Below, piece by piece: positions 32,223-41,467 of a stretch of 64,000 bases of DNA. Position 1 is the stretch's first letter, and every line of letters starts with the position of its first letter. Source of the DNA: Fen-178 sp963722575 (GTDB taxonomy: Bacteria; Acidobacteriota; Terriglobia; Bryobacterales; Bryobacteraceae); the NCBI GenBank assembly GCA_963722575.1, contig CAVRNR010000022.1, forward strand, positions 1,984,001 to 2,048,000, read 5' to 3'. The position numbers and the translations under genes were made by a program. Under the pieces are notes generated by a model, which saw nothing but the letters and a program-made list of their open reading frames with translations, was not told where the DNA came from and did not search any database.

Positions 32223-34178
32223 ATGCAAGGTCTGAACCGGCGCGACTTCGCCGCCGTACTGGCTGCCTCCGGAGTTGCCGCGGCCGCCCCGCCACAGCCA
32301 CCGCCGCGGCGATCCGGACCACCCCCGGAAGTGCCGCCCTTCCAGGCTCCTCTCGAGTTCGCCCGCAAGGACGTGCCCGCCCGGGTGCACCCTTTCCCCA
32401 TGACCCAGGTGAAGCTCCTCCCCGGTCTGTTCGCGGATGCCGCCGGGTGGAATCGCGGCTATATGGGGCGCCTGCCCGCCGATCGCCTGCTCTACAATTT
32501 CCGCGCCAATGCCGGCCTGCCCGTAGGCTCCGCCCAGCCGTTCGGAGGTTGGGAGGCGAAGGCGGACGGCAAGCACTCGACCGAGTTGCGCGGCCATTTC
32601 ACGGGCCACTTCCTTTCCGCCAGCGCCCAGTTGTACGCCTCGGCCGGCGACCAGGAGGCCAAGGCCAAGGCAGACGAAATAGTCGCCGGGCTGGCCCGGT
32701 GCCAGCAGAAACTCGGCGGCGGTTATCTCAGCGCCTTCCCCACCGAGTTGTTCGACCGCCTCGACTCGCTATCTCAACTCCCCTGGGCGCCCTTCTACAC
32801 CATCCACAAAATCATGGCCGGCCTGTTCGATATGTACACCCTCGCCGGCAACCAGGACGCGCTGAAAGTGGTCGAGGGCATGGCCGACTGGGCCGGCAAG
32901 TGGTCCGGCTCCAAGACCGAAGAGCACATGCAGGCGATCCTCAACGTGGAATTCGGCGGCATGGCCGAGGTGCTCTATAACCTGGCGGCGGCCACCAACA
33001 ACGACCAGTGGGCCAAGGCCGGCGACCGCTTCACCAAGAAGCGCTTCGTCAACCCTCTGGCCTCGCGACGCGACGAGCTGCGCTCGCTCCACGCCAACAC
33101 GCACATCCCGCAAGTGATCGCCGCCGCGCGCCGCTACGAAATATCCGGCGACATGCGCTTCCATGACGTGGCCGATTTCTTCTTCTACGAAGTAAGTACC
33201 GCGCGCACTTACGTAACTGGCGGCACAAGCAACGGCGAAGCCTGGCTGGCCCAGCCCCGGCAGCTCGCCGCGGAGCTGAAAATGAGCGTATCAACCGCCG
33301 AATGCTGCTGCTCTTATAACATGCTCAAGCTGGCGCGCCATCTTTACACGTGGGCCGCCGACCCTCGCTACTTCGACTACTACGAGCGCGCCCTCCTCAA
33401 CCACCGCATCGGCACTATCCAGCCTAAAACCGGCCACACCCAGTACTACCTCTCGCTCACCCCCGGCGCCTGGAAGACCTTCTGCACCGAGGATCAATCG
33501 TTCTGGTGCTGCACCGGCACCGGCGTCGAAGAATACTCCAAGCTCACTGACAGCATCTACTGGCACGACGAAGATGGCGTGTATGTCAACCTGTTCATTC
33601 CCTCCGAGTTGAACTGGCCCGACAAAGGCTTTCGACTGCGCCAGGATACCCGGTTCCCCGACCAGCCGCGGACGGCGCTCACAGTCACTGTGGACCAGCC
33701 GATCCACCTCGCTCTGCGCTTGCGCATTCCCTCCTGGCTCGCTTCCGGTCCCACCGTGAAACTGAACGGCAGGCCGCTCGAAGCCTCCGCCAGCCCCGGC
33801 AGCTATCTGACGCTGACGCGAACCTGGAAGAAAGGCGACCGCGTGGAGATGGAGCTGCCCATGCGCCTTCGCATCGAAGCCATGCCCGACGATCCCAAGT
33901 TGCAGGCCGTCCTCTATGGCCCCCTGGTGCTGGCGGGCGATCTGGGAGCCGAGGGATTGACGGAGCAACTGATCACCGGCCCGATGGGTCCGCGGGTCCA
34001 GGCCTTACCCATCGAGGTTCCCCGTTTCCGCGCCGCAGTCGCCGATCCGGCTTCGTGGATCAAGCCCGGCGATAAGCCGCTCTCGTTCCGCACCACCGGC
34101 CAGCCGAAAGATGTCACACTGGTCCCGCTCAACAGTGTTTTCGACAAACGTTATGCCGTCTACTGGGAGGTAGCATGA
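32223..34178 (+). CDS. GH127 family beta-L-arabinofuranosidase (DUF1680), Tat-exported
   Basis: 651 residues. The start MQGLNRRDFAAVLAASGVAA is a twin-arginine signal, so the enzyme folds in the cytoplasm and acts in the periplasm. The catalytic part has the GH127 signatures: HFTGHFLSASAQLYA, WAPFYTIHKIMAGL, HANTHIPQ, AECCCSYNML (catalytic Glu and zinc-binding Cys) and FWCCTGTGVEEYSK (further Cys ligands), then a C-terminal beta-sandwich. Such enzymes release L-arabinose from beta-linked arabinofuranosides. It fits the L-arabinose genes 3-8 kb downstream. Its stop overlaps the flavin reductase start (ATGA). Confidence 0.9.
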   Translation: MQGLNRRDFAAVLAASGVAAAAPPQPPPRRSGPPPEVPPFQAPLEFARKDVPARVHPFPMTQVKLLPGLFADAAGWNRGYMGRLPADRLLYNFRANAGLPVGSAQPFGGWEAKADGKHSTELRGHFTGHFLSASAQLYASAGDQEAKAKADEIVAGLARCQQKLGGGYLSAFPTELFDRLDSLSQLPWAPFYTIHKIMAGLFDMYTLAGNQDALKVVEGMADWAGKWSGSKTEEHMQAILNVEFGGMAEVLYNLAAATNNDQWAKAGDRFTKKRFVNPLASRRDELRSLHANTHIPQVIAAARRYEISGDMRFHDVADFFFYEVSTARTYVTGGTSNGEAWLAQPRQLAAELKMSVSTAECCCSYNMLKLARHLYTWAADPRYFDYYERALLNHRIGTIQPKTGHTQYYLSLTPGAWKTFCTEDQSFWCCTGTGVEEYSKLTDSIYWHDEDGVYVNLFIPSELNWPDKGFRLRQDTRFPDQPRTALTVTVDQPIHLALRLRIPSWLASGPTVKLNGRPLEASASPGSYLTLTRTWKKGDRVEMELPMRLRIEAMPDDPKLQAVLYGPLVLAGDLGAEGLTEQLITGPMGPRVQALPIEVPRFRAAVADPASWIKPGDKPLSFRTTGQPKDVTLVPLNSVFDKRYAVYWEVA

Positions 34179-34768
34179 ACTCACCGATCGCCATTTTAGG
34201 AATCGCCGGCAGTCTTCGCCAGGCATCTTACAACCGTGCCGCGCTGCGCGCCGCCGAGCGGCTTGTGCCCGAAGGCGCCCGCCTCGACATTTTCGATCTC
34301 GCCGGCATTCCTCCGTTCAATCAGGATGACGAAAGAAACCCGCCGGCGCGGGTGGTGGAGTTGAAGCGGAGTATCCGCTCTTCCGATGCCATTCTGCTGG
34401 TCACGCCCGAATACAACTATTCCATTCCGGGCGTGCTGAAGAACGCCATCGACTGGGCCTCGCGGCCTTACGGCGACAACTCATGGGAGGGCAAGCCGGT
34501 CGCCGTGATGGGCGCCTCGGCCGGCGCCCTCGGCACCGCCCGCGCCCAGTACCACTTGCGCCAGGTCTTCGTATTCCTCAACATGCACGCGGTGAATCGG
34601 CCCGAAGTGATGATTTCGAGCGCCGCGGAGCGCTTCGACGACCAGGGCAACCTCAAGGACGAGAACACTCGGAAACACATTCGCAACCTCCTCGAGGCCC
34701 TGGTCGAATGGGCGCGGCAACTCGAGCGCGGCAAGCGCACCGGCGCCGCCGGCCCGATGGCGACCTAG
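34175..34768 (+). CDS. NADPH-dependent FMN reductase / chromate reductase-like
   Basis: 197 residues of the flavodoxin-like FMN_red family: IAGSLRQASYNRAALRAAERL (phosphate-binding loop for FMN) and VTPEYNYSIPGVLKNAIDWASR (flavin-binding loop) are characteristic. It is a soluble quinone/azo/chromate reductase type. The ATG overlaps the stop of the Tat-exported GH127 gene. The link to arabinan use is not obvious; it may simply share the transcript. Confidence 0.92.
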   Translation: MNSPIAILGIAGSLRQASYNRAALRAAERLVPEGARLDIFDLAGIPPFNQDDERNPPARVVELKRSIRSSDAILLVTPEYNYSIPGVLKNAIDWASRPYGDNSWEGKPVAVMGASAGALGTARAQYHLRQVFVFLNMHAVNRPEVMISSAAERFDDQGNLKDENTRKHIRNLLEALVEWARQLERGKRTGAAGPMAT

Positions 34769-34797
34769 CGCGGCCGCGATATACCTTCCGCGGCCGG

Positions 34798-36024
34798 TCA
34801 ACCCAACCCCGACCACCGCAGCACGCCCGACATTTGCGTTTCCATCTCTGCCAAAACCCGCACATCCACCAGCGCGCAGACCACGATAGCAGCCACCCAT
34901 GCGCGCCGGCCCCGTCCTGCCGCGTCTCCCGCCAGCAGCAGCACGAACAGCGGAGCGAAGGGGCGGCAGTACCCGTAGGGTGGAGTCCAGAACGCTTCGT
35001 CGGTTATGGCCGCAAGAAGGGCAACCTGGAGCCCCAGCGCGGCCCGAATCGCGGCGGGCTTGGCCCAGCGCAGCCGCAGAATTCCCAATGCCGCGGCCGC
35101 CATCATCGCCAGCAAGGAGACCGTATCCAGGGCACGGACGATCCGCTCGACGGACGCGCCCAGCAGCGGATAGCGCGGTGGATCGATTGCGCGCATCGCG
35201 ATTCCGAGCCGCGGCCGGGGCCACAGCCATCCCGGAACTGAGAAAGGAGTGCCGTCCGCCGGCGGGACCACAAAGTGGAGGCACCCGTACCAACCCAGCG
35301 CCGGCAGCACGGCTGTCCCCCAGAAGGCCGCTCTCCGGTAGTCGCGCTTCACCAGGGCGGCGAGTACGCACGCGGCCGCCAGCAGCAGACCGGTCTCCCG
35401 GGTCAGGCCCGCGGCCGCCAGGGTCAACCACAAGCCCCATCCGGGCTCGCGCCCGCTCCCCCACTGCCATGCGAAACAGGCGGTCAGCGCGGCCAGCGTC
35501 ACGTCCACCGTCATGGTATCGATGCCGACGATGGTCGCCGGCACAGCCAGAAACAGCAGCCCGAGAGCCGCGTGCCGCCCCTGCCGCACCATGATGCTTC
35601 CCAGAAAACAGGTTCCGGCGAAGATCGACGCCAGAATCACCAGCACGTAGGCGCCGTCGATCGCGCCTTGCTGGCCCCCCGCCAGCGCCCAGGCCAGCAG
35701 CGGGACCAGAATCCGCCGCGAGCGGTCGATGGGCGTATCCAAGTCAGTCGCCGTGCCGTGCCGCAGAAACGGATCGTGTGCCAGAAAACGGTAGAATTGC
35801 CCGTCATAACCACGCGGATGGGCGTTGCGGAAGGTGCCCGGCGCTAGGCGTGCCGGAACCGGAGTTCTCCATCCCGTGCGAAAGAGGCCGGTCCAGTTGC
35901 CGGCGTAGTTGGCATCGACGGTCAGGGCCTGCCAGGCGAGAACAACCAGAACCGCCACCAGCGCCCAGATCCAGGGCTCTCTCCTGCCGCGTTTTGTTTC
36001 GCCCCGCATCGAGGGAACGGCCAT
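34798..36024 (-). CDS. Polytopic membrane protein, GT-C-like, unknown function
   Basis: About 408 residues from ATG 36024 (ATG 36009 is equally possible; the frame is open to 36162). Around ten hydrophobic segments are visible. The first periplasmic loop holds NAHPRGYDGQFYRFLAHDPF, which resembles the acidic loop of GT-C glycosyltransferases and related integral membrane enzymes. I cannot name a specific family. It is transcribed against the arabinose genes and has no clear partner. Confidence 0.75.
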   Translation of the reverse strand: MAVPSMRGETKRGRREPWIWALVAVLVVLAWQALTVDANYAGNWTGLFRTGWRTPVPARLAPGTFRNAHPRGYDGQFYRFLAHDPFLRHGTATDLDTPIDRSRRILVPLLAWALAGGQQGAIDGAYVLVILASIFAGTCFLGSIMVRQGRHAALGLLFLAVPATIVGIDTMTVDVTLAALTACFAWQWGSGREPGWGLWLTLAAAGLTRETGLLLAAACVLAALVKRDYRRAAFWGTAVLPALGWYGCLHFVVPPADGTPFSVPGWLWPRPRLGIAMRAIDPPRYPLLGASVERIVRALDTVSLLAMMAAAALGILRLRWAKPAAIRAALGLQVALLAAITDEAFWTPPYGYCRPFAPLFVLLLAGDAAGRGRRAWVAAIVVCALVDVRVLAEMETQMSGVLRWSGLG

Positions 36025-36305
36025 CGCCCATCGGCCGGCTACAGCCTGCCGGCGCGGCCGTAAAGCAGAAACACAAAAAACGGCAAATTCGGCGCCGTTT
36101 CCGCCGCGCGCAGCCGATACCCGGGTTCTACACCGCCGAACTGCTCCAGGAACTGCGGGCACTGCGCCAATGCCGGTCCTGAATTACAGTTCGGGATGAT
36201 CGCCGGCACGGAAATCGGAGTGTCAACCGGGGGCGGCATCTGAAAGGACAGACCTGATTGTAGCATTCGCTGAAGGCCCGAAAACCTGTTGGAGTAGTCG
36301 CTACA

Positions 36306-36440
36306 ATGTTGAAGTGCCATCCCAATCTGCACGCGCGCCATCTGGCCGGCGGCAAGAGCCGCACCAGCGGCGTGATCGTCTCCAACCTGGCGAACCCCTT
36401 TTTCTTCGACATCTATAAGGCCGTCGAAGCTGGCGCCCAT
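36306..36440 (+). pseudogene. Fragment of a LacI-family regulator
   Basis: In frame from the ATG at 36306 the translation contains HPNLHARHLAGGKSRTSGVI and VSNLANPFFFDIYKAVEAGA. This is the hinge plus first strand and helix of a LacI/GalR repressor. The DNA-binding domain is absent (the frame is closed by TAG 36294-36296) and the sugar-binding domain stops after about 45 codons. It lies directly before the sugar symporter, where the regulator of such an operon would be expected. Confidence 0.8.
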
Positions 36441-36478
36441 CCCTTGACTTCGATATTGAGGTCCCCTACGATGGGCAC

Positions 36479-38212
36479 GTGCAAGCGATTACAGCACAAT
36501 TCCCTCTGTCTCTCTTGTTGCAGAGTGCTCCCTCGCGCTTGGTCTCGCTGTCGGGCGTGGACATCGCGATCATCGTCCTGTACTTCTTCTCCGTCATCGG
36601 AATCGGCTTCTATCTGAAGCGTTACACCAAGACCGGCGAGGATTTTTTCCTGGCCGGCCGCGAGATGACGGCCTGGGTGGCGGGCCTCAGCTTTCTCGCC
36701 GCCAACCTCGGCTCGCTCGAGTTGATGGGCTGGGCGGCGTCCGCCTACCAGTACGGCATCCTCGCCACGCACTGGTATTGGATCGGCGCCATCCCCGCCA
36801 TGCTGTTCCTGGGGATCGTGATGATCCCCTTCTACTACATCTCCAAGACGCACTCCGTCCCCGGCTATCTCAAGCTCCGCTACGGCGAGCCGGCGCGCGC
36901 CTTCTCCGCCATCTCCTTCGGCTTCATGACCGTGCTCATGAGCGGCATCAACATGTACTCCATGGCGCTGGTCTTGAAGGTCGTGCTGGGCTGGGATATC
37001 CACTTCAGCATCTGGGTCTCCTCCATCACCGTGGCCGTGTACGTGGGCCTGGGCGGCCTGCTCTCGGCGATCTTCAACGAAGTGCTGCAATTCGTCCTCA
37101 TCTGGTTGGGCGCGCTGCTGATTTCCATTATCGGACTGATCGAGGCCGGCGGCTGGAGCGGAATGGTGGCCCGCATCCATCATAATTTTCCGACGCAGGA
37201 TTTCACCCACCTGTGGCGCACCATGGGTTCTCCCAGCGATAACCCCATGGGCATCTACTGGGTTGGCATCGTCTTCGGACTGGGGTGGGTCATCTCGTTC
37301 GGATACTGGACCACGGACTTTCTGGTGGTGCAGCGCGTCATCGCCGCCAAGGACCTCCGCGCGGCCAAGCTGGCGCCCATCATCGGCTCCGCGTTCAAGA
37401 TGGCGGTGCCGTTCATCGTGATTCTGCCCGGCCTGCTGGGCCTCGCGTTGCTGCCGCCCGGGTTCCTCACGGGCGAGACCCAGGCCATCGCCACCGGCGG
37501 CCACAGCTACAACGAAGTGCTGCCCATCATGCTGGCCCGCTATTGCGGCCCGGGCCTGCTCGGCCTGGGCATCACCGCGCTCATCGCGGGCTTCATGTCC
37601 GGCATGGCCGGCAACGTCAGCGCCTTCGCCACGGTGTGGACCTACGACATCTACCGCGCCCTCTTCCGCAAGCAGGCCCCCGACGCGCATTACGTCAGCA
37701 TGGGACGCTGGTGCACCGTGCTGGGCGTGCTGGTCAGCATCGGCACGGCCTACTTCGTGATGCAATTCAGAAGCATCATGGACTACGTGCAGCAGCTTTT
37801 CAGTTTCTTCATCGCGCCGCTGTTCGGCACCGTGATCCTCGGCATGTTATGGAAGCGCGCCACGCCCGAGGGCGGTTTCTGGGGCCTGCTCACCGGCACC
37901 TTCTCTTCCATCGGCATGTGGCTGTGGGTCTACCTGGAGCCCACCGCGCTGCGCTACATCGCCCTTTCCTCCCAGGCCAAGCCCATGGCCGAGAACATGT
38001 TCCGCGCGCTATGGGCCTGGATCATCTGCGTGGTGGTGACCGTGGTGGTGAGCATGGTTACTCGGCCCAAGCCCGAATCCGAGCTGGCCGGATTGGTGTA
38101 CGGTTGCACGGAGCTGCCTTCGGAAGGCCACCTGGCGCTTTACCAGAGGCCCATCTTCTGGGCCGGGGTAATCGCGGCCGTGTTTGTGGTGTTGCAGATC
38201 GTTTTCTGGTAG
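36479..38212 (+). CDS. Sodium/solute symporter (SSS family), probable sugar (L-arabinose) transporter
   Basis: 577 residues from GTG 36479. TTG 36539 would give MVSLSGVDIAIIVLYFFSV, closer to the normal family start, and is my second choice. Signatures: RYTKTGEDFFLAGREMTAWV after TM1, LAANLGSLELMGWAASAYQYG, HSVPGYLKLRYGEPARAFSA, and the TM6-7 region FGLGWVISFGYWTTDFLVVQR. About 14 TM helices. The SglT-type members bring in sugars with sodium. Position before isomerase, AraB and AraD suggests L-arabinose as substrate. Confidence 0.9.
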   Translation: MQAITAQFPLSLLLQSAPSRLVSLSGVDIAIIVLYFFSVIGIGFYLKRYTKTGEDFFLAGREMTAWVAGLSFLAANLGSLELMGWAASAYQYGILATHWYWIGAIPAMLFLGIVMIPFYYISKTHSVPGYLKLRYGEPARAFSAISFGFMTVLMSGINMYSMALVLKVVLGWDIHFSIWVSSITVAVYVGLGGLLSAIFNEVLQFVLIWLGALLISIIGLIEAGGWSGMVARIHHNFPTQDFTHLWRTMGSPSDNPMGIYWVGIVFGLGWVISFGYWTTDFLVVQRVIAAKDLRAAKLAPIIGSAFKMAVPFIVILPGLLGLALLPPGFLTGETQAIATGGHSYNEVLPIMLARYCGPGLLGLGITALIAGFMSGMAGNVSAFATVWTYDIYRALFRKQAPDAHYVSMGRWCTVLGVLVSIGTAYFVMQFRSIMDYVQQLFSFFIAPLFGTVILGMLWKRATPEGGFWGLLTGTFSSIGMWLWVYLEPTALRYIALSSQAKPMAENMFRALWAWIICVVVTVVVSMVTRPKPESELAGLVYGCTELPSEGHLALYQRPIFWAGVIAAVFVVLQIVFW

Positions 38213-38219
38213 GTGAACA

Positions 38220-38438
38220 ATGCATCGCGTTGGCATGATTTCCATCTGGTTCTTCATCGGCGTCCTGCTCCTGGTTTACGGAGTCTTAATTCTGGGCGCC
38301 GGAATTTACGATCTGTCCAATCCCGCGGCGCACCCCGTGGTGCTGGCCCGCCTGCACGCCGGAATCTGGTGGGGCGCCCTGCTGGTTGCGTTGGGTCTGG
38401 TTTATTCGCTGCGGTTTAGACCAGGGAGGGGAAAGTGA
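38220..38438 (+). CDS. 72-residue two-TM membrane protein
   Basis: ATG 38220 is preceded by GGTAGGTG at proper spacing. Two hydrophobic helices (SIWFFIGVLLLVYGVLILGAG and LHAGIWWGALLVALGLVYSL) are joined by a short polar loop with YDLSNPAAHPVVLARL. No named family is recognised. It sits 7 bp after the symporter and its TGA overlaps the isomerase start, so it is made together with transport and catabolism proteins. It may be an accessory subunit of the symporter, which is inference. Confidence 0.75.
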   Translation: MHRVGMISIWFFIGVLLLVYGVLILGAGIYDLSNPAAHPVVLARLHAGIWWGALLVALGLVYSLRFRPGRGK

Positions 38439-39835
38439 TGACCTTCGGTGTGATCGTCGGAAACCGGGGATTCTTTCCCGGTCATCTCGCCCAGAGCGGG
38501 CGCTCCGAAATGCTCGCGGCCATCGAGAAGGCCGGTTACCAAGCCGTCGCGCCCGGCCCGGAAGACACCAGGTTCGGCGCCGTGGAAACGCGCGCGGAAG
38601 CGGCGCTCTGCGCCGACCTGTTCAAGAAACACCGCGACTCGATCGACGGCGTCATCGTCACGCTGCCGAATTTCGGCGACGAGCGCGGCGTGGCCGACAC
38701 CTTGCGCATGGCCGGCCTGGGCGTCCCGGTGCTGGTGCAGGCCACGCCCGATACGCCCGGCCGCATGACCATCCAGGACCGTCGAGATAGCTTCTGCGGC
38801 AAGATGTCGGCGTGCAACAACCTCACTCAGTACGGCATTCCCTACTCCCTCACCACGCGCCACACCGAGGCGCCGGATTCCGAATGTTTCCGCCTCGACC
38901 TCGACTGGTTCGCCGCCGTGTGCCGCGTGGTGCGCGGCCTGCGGCGGTTGCGCATCGGCGCCATCGGTGCGCGGCCCGCCGCCTTCAACACCGTCCGCTA
39001 CAGCGAGAAAATCCTCGAGGCCAGCGGCATCTCCGTGGAGCCCATCGACCTTTCCGAAATCCTGGGCCGCATCGCGCGCATGGGCGACCAGCACCCCGCG
39101 GCGGTCGCCAAACTGGAGGCCATCCGGCGCTATGTGCCCACCGAGGGCGTGCCCGCCGAACCGCTCCTCAAAATGGCAAAGCTCGGCGCCGTGGTGGATG
39201 AGTGGATGGCCCAGACCGAGTGCGCCATCAGCGCCGTGCAGTGCTGGACTTCGCTCGAAGAGTTCTTCGGCGTGGTGCCCTGCACCGTGATGAGCATGAT
39301 GAGCGAGCGCCTGATGTCCAGCGCCTGCGAGGTGGATATCTGCGGCGTGGTCGGCATGCACGCCCTGCAACTGGCCTCGGGAACGCCCAGCGCCCTGCTC
39401 GACTGGAACAACAATTACGGCGACCACCCCGACAAGGCGGTCTGCTTCCATTGCAGCAATCTCCCCAAGCACTTCTTCAAGGAGAGCCGCATGGACTTCC
39501 AGCAGATCATCGCCGGCACGGTTGGCCGCGACAACACCTACGGAACGTGCGTGGGCCGCGTGAAATCGGGCCCCATGAGTTTCGCGCGTTTTTCGACCAA
39601 CGATCGCCAGGGCTCGATTCATGGCTACGTGGGCGAAGGCGAGTTCACCGACGATCCACTTGAAACCTTTGGCGGCGCCGGCGTGGTGCGCATCCCCAGG
39701 CTGCAAGAGTTGCTCCGCTTCATCTGCGAGCGCGGCTTCGAGCATCACGTGGCCGCCAACCTGGCGCCGGTGGCTGCGGCCGTGCAGGAAGCCGCCACCC
39801 GCTATCTCGGCTGGAGCGTGTACCAACATAGCTGA
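38438..39835 (+). CDS. L-fucose/L-arabinose isomerase family protein
   Basis: 465 residues from ATG 38438 (GTG 38435 is the alternative), preceded by GGGAGGGG. N-terminal Rossmann-like domains (GVIVGNRGFFPGHLAQSGR, DGVIVTLPNFGDERGVADTL) and a C-terminal barrel with CEVDICGVVGMHALQLASG, LDWNNNYGD and FHCSNLPKHF. The Glu/Asp/His metal ligands expected of FucI/AraA-type aldose-ketose isomerases can be placed in these motifs. It is not the classical AraA sequence type. Together with AraB and AraD it probably converts L-arabinose to L-ribulose, filling the AraA step. Confidence 0.82.
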   Translation: MTFGVIVGNRGFFPGHLAQSGRSEMLAAIEKAGYQAVAPGPEDTRFGAVETRAEAALCADLFKKHRDSIDGVIVTLPNFGDERGVADTLRMAGLGVPVLVQATPDTPGRMTIQDRRDSFCGKMSACNNLTQYGIPYSLTTRHTEAPDSECFRLDLDWFAAVCRVVRGLRRLRIGAIGARPAAFNTVRYSEKILEASGISVEPIDLSEILGRIARMGDQHPAAVAKLEAIRRYVPTEGVPAEPLLKMAKLGAVVDEWMAQTECAISAVQCWTSLEEFFGVVPCTVMSMMSERLMSSACEVDICGVVGMHALQLASGTPSALLDWNNNYGDHPDKAVCFHCSNLPKHFFKESRMDFQQIIAGTVGRDNTYGTCVGRVKSGPMSFARFSTNDRQGSIHGYVGEGEFTDDPLETFGGAGVVRIPRLQELLRFICERGFEHHVAANLAPVAAAVQEAATRYLGWSVYQHS

Positions 39836-39889
39836 GAAAAGGGGACAGACGCATTTTACGGGTTCAAGAAATGCGTCTGTCCCCTTTTC
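39836..39889. repeat. Perfect 20-bp inverted repeat between isomerase and araB
   Basis: Arms 39836-39855 (GAAAAGGGGACAGACGCATT) and 39870-39889 are exact inverse complements with a 14-nt loop. It occupies the whole gap after the isomerase stop, ending about 12 nt before the araB ATG and just before its ribosome binding site. A hairpin there could end or slow transcription, or protect the distal mRNA. The word resembles palindromes scattered in many genomes (from memory, not searched). Confidence 0.85.
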
Positions 39890-39901
39890 TGAAAGGACCC
39901 C

Positions 39902-41467
39902 ATGAGCGTTGTTGCCGGCGTAGATTTCGGAACCCTGAGCGTCCGGGTTTCCATTTTCGATAGCGCCAAAGGCCGTCTCGGCTCTGGCGCGGCGGAATAC
40001 CCGCTCCTCCGCAAGAAGGACGATCCCGACCACGCCACCCAAAGCCACGCCGGCCACATGAAGGCGCTCACCGAGGCCACGCACCGCGCCGTTGAAGCCG
40101 CCGCCATCGACGGCAACGCCATCGAGGCCATCGCTCTCGACACCACCGGCTCGACCATAGTTCCCGTGGACGCGCATCTCGAGCCCATCGACGACTACTA
40201 CCTGTGGTGCGACCATCGCGCCTGGAAGGAAGCCGGCGAGATCACCGCCATGGCGCGCAGCCGGGGCCTGGAAGCCATCGACTGGTGCGGCGGCATCTAC
40301 TCCTCCGAGTGGGGCTTTGCGAAGCTCCTGCACTGGCTGCGCCATAATCCCGAGAAGCACGGCCGCTTCGCCACTGCCCTCGAGCACTGCGACATGGTGG
40401 CCGCCACGCTCGGTGGAATCGCCGCCCCGGCCTTGGTTCCGCGCAGTGTCTGCGCCATGGGCCACAAGTGGATGTGGAACGCGGCCCTGGGAGGCCTTCC
40501 GCCGGAGGAGTTCCTGGCGGCGGTCGATCCGCTGCTCGCCGGCGTGCGCGCTAAACTCGCTGGCCGCTACGCCACCTCGGACCAGATCGCCTGCGAGCTC
40601 GCTCCGGCCTGGGCCGCGCGACTCGGCCTGCGCCCCGGCATCCCCATTCCCGTCGGCGCCTTCGACGCGCATTGGGACGCCATCGGCGCCGGCGTCCGTT
40701 TGGGCGACGTGGTCAACGTGGTGGGAACCTCCACTTGCATCATGGCCATTGGGGAGAAGCCGGAACTGATCCCCGGCGTCTGCGGCGTGGTCGCGGGCTC
40801 CATCGACCCGCACCGCATCGGCATCGAAGCCGGCATGTCAGCCACCGGCGACATTTTCGAGGCCATCGCGCGCCGCGCCGGCACCACGGTCGCCGAATTA
40901 TCTCGCGGCCTGGAGAATTACCGCGCCGGCGAGACCGGCCTGCTGCGCCTCACCTGGGACAACGGCGACCGCACCGTCTTGGTGAACCCCGAGTTGAGCG
41001 GCGTCACGCTAGGCTGGCGCTTAACCCATACGGCGCAGGATGAACTGTTCGCGGCCATCGAAGGCACGGCCTTCCACACGCGCGTGATTCTGGAGCGCAT
41101 GGAGGAGCACGGCGTCCCCGTGCGCCGCATCATCAACGGCGGCGGCATCCCGCAAAAGAATCCCGTGCTCAACCAGGTCTACGCCAGCGTGATGGGAAAG
41201 CCCATCCTGGTGCCCAAGGGCGATGTGACAAGCCTGGGCTCGGCGATCTTCGCGTTCCTGGCGGCCGGCGCCTTCAAGACCATCGAGGAAGCGCAGGACG
41301 CGCTGTGCCCCGGTTATACCACCATCGAGCCGGAAAGAACGGCCGCCGCGACGTATGCGGAGTTGTACCCGCTCTTCCGCAAGCTCTACTTTGCCTTCGG
41401 CGCGGGCGATGTTCTGCCCGAGTTGCGCAGAATCGCGGCGCGCGCGCGAGGAGGCCAGAGTGCTTGA
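39902..41467 (+). CDS. araB: L-ribulokinase (AraB), FGGY kinase
   Basis: 521 residues (E. coli AraB has 566). GVDFGTLSVRVSIFD is the N-terminal ATP/phosphate motif of AraB-type kinases. LDTTGSTIVPVD, WCGGIYSSEWGFAKLLHWLR and MGHKWMWN are AraB-specific blocks, and the C-terminal half has VGTSTCIM, GSIDPHRIGIEAGMSATGD and INGGGIPQKNPVLNQVYA. It phosphorylates L-ribulose to L-ribulose-5-phosphate. RBS GAAAGGA lies directly after the palindrome. Its stop overlaps the start of araD. Confidence 0.93.
   Translation: MSVVAGVDFGTLSVRVSIFDSAKGRLGSGAAEYPLLRKKDDPDHATQSHAGHMKALTEATHRAVEAAAIDGNAIEAIALDTTGSTIVPVDAHLEPIDDYYLWCDHRAWKEAGEITAMARSRGLEAIDWCGGIYSSEWGFAKLLHWLRHNPEKHGRFATALEHCDMVAATLGGIAAPALVPRSVCAMGHKWMWNAALGGLPPEEFLAAVDPLLAGVRAKLAGRYATSDQIACELAPAWAARLGLRPGIPIPVGAFDAHWDAIGAGVRLGDVVNVVGTSTCIMAIGEKPELIPGVCGVVAGSIDPHRIGIEAGMSATGDIFEAIARRAGTTVAELSRGLENYRAGETGLLRLTWDNGDRTVLVNPELSGVTLGWRLTHTAQDELFAAIEGTAFHTRVILERMEEHGVPVRRIINGGGIPQKNPVLNQVYASVMGKPILVPKGDVTSLGSAIFAFLAAGAFKTIEEAQDALCPGYTTIEPERTAAATYAELYPLFRKLYFAFGAGDVLPELRRIAARARGGQSA

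Noticed and set aside
34798..36162. Full-length 454-residue start for the membrane protein
   Set aside because: The first 46 residues are Arg/Ala-rich without a hydrophobic start; ATG 36024 or 36009 gives a normal basic head before TM1.
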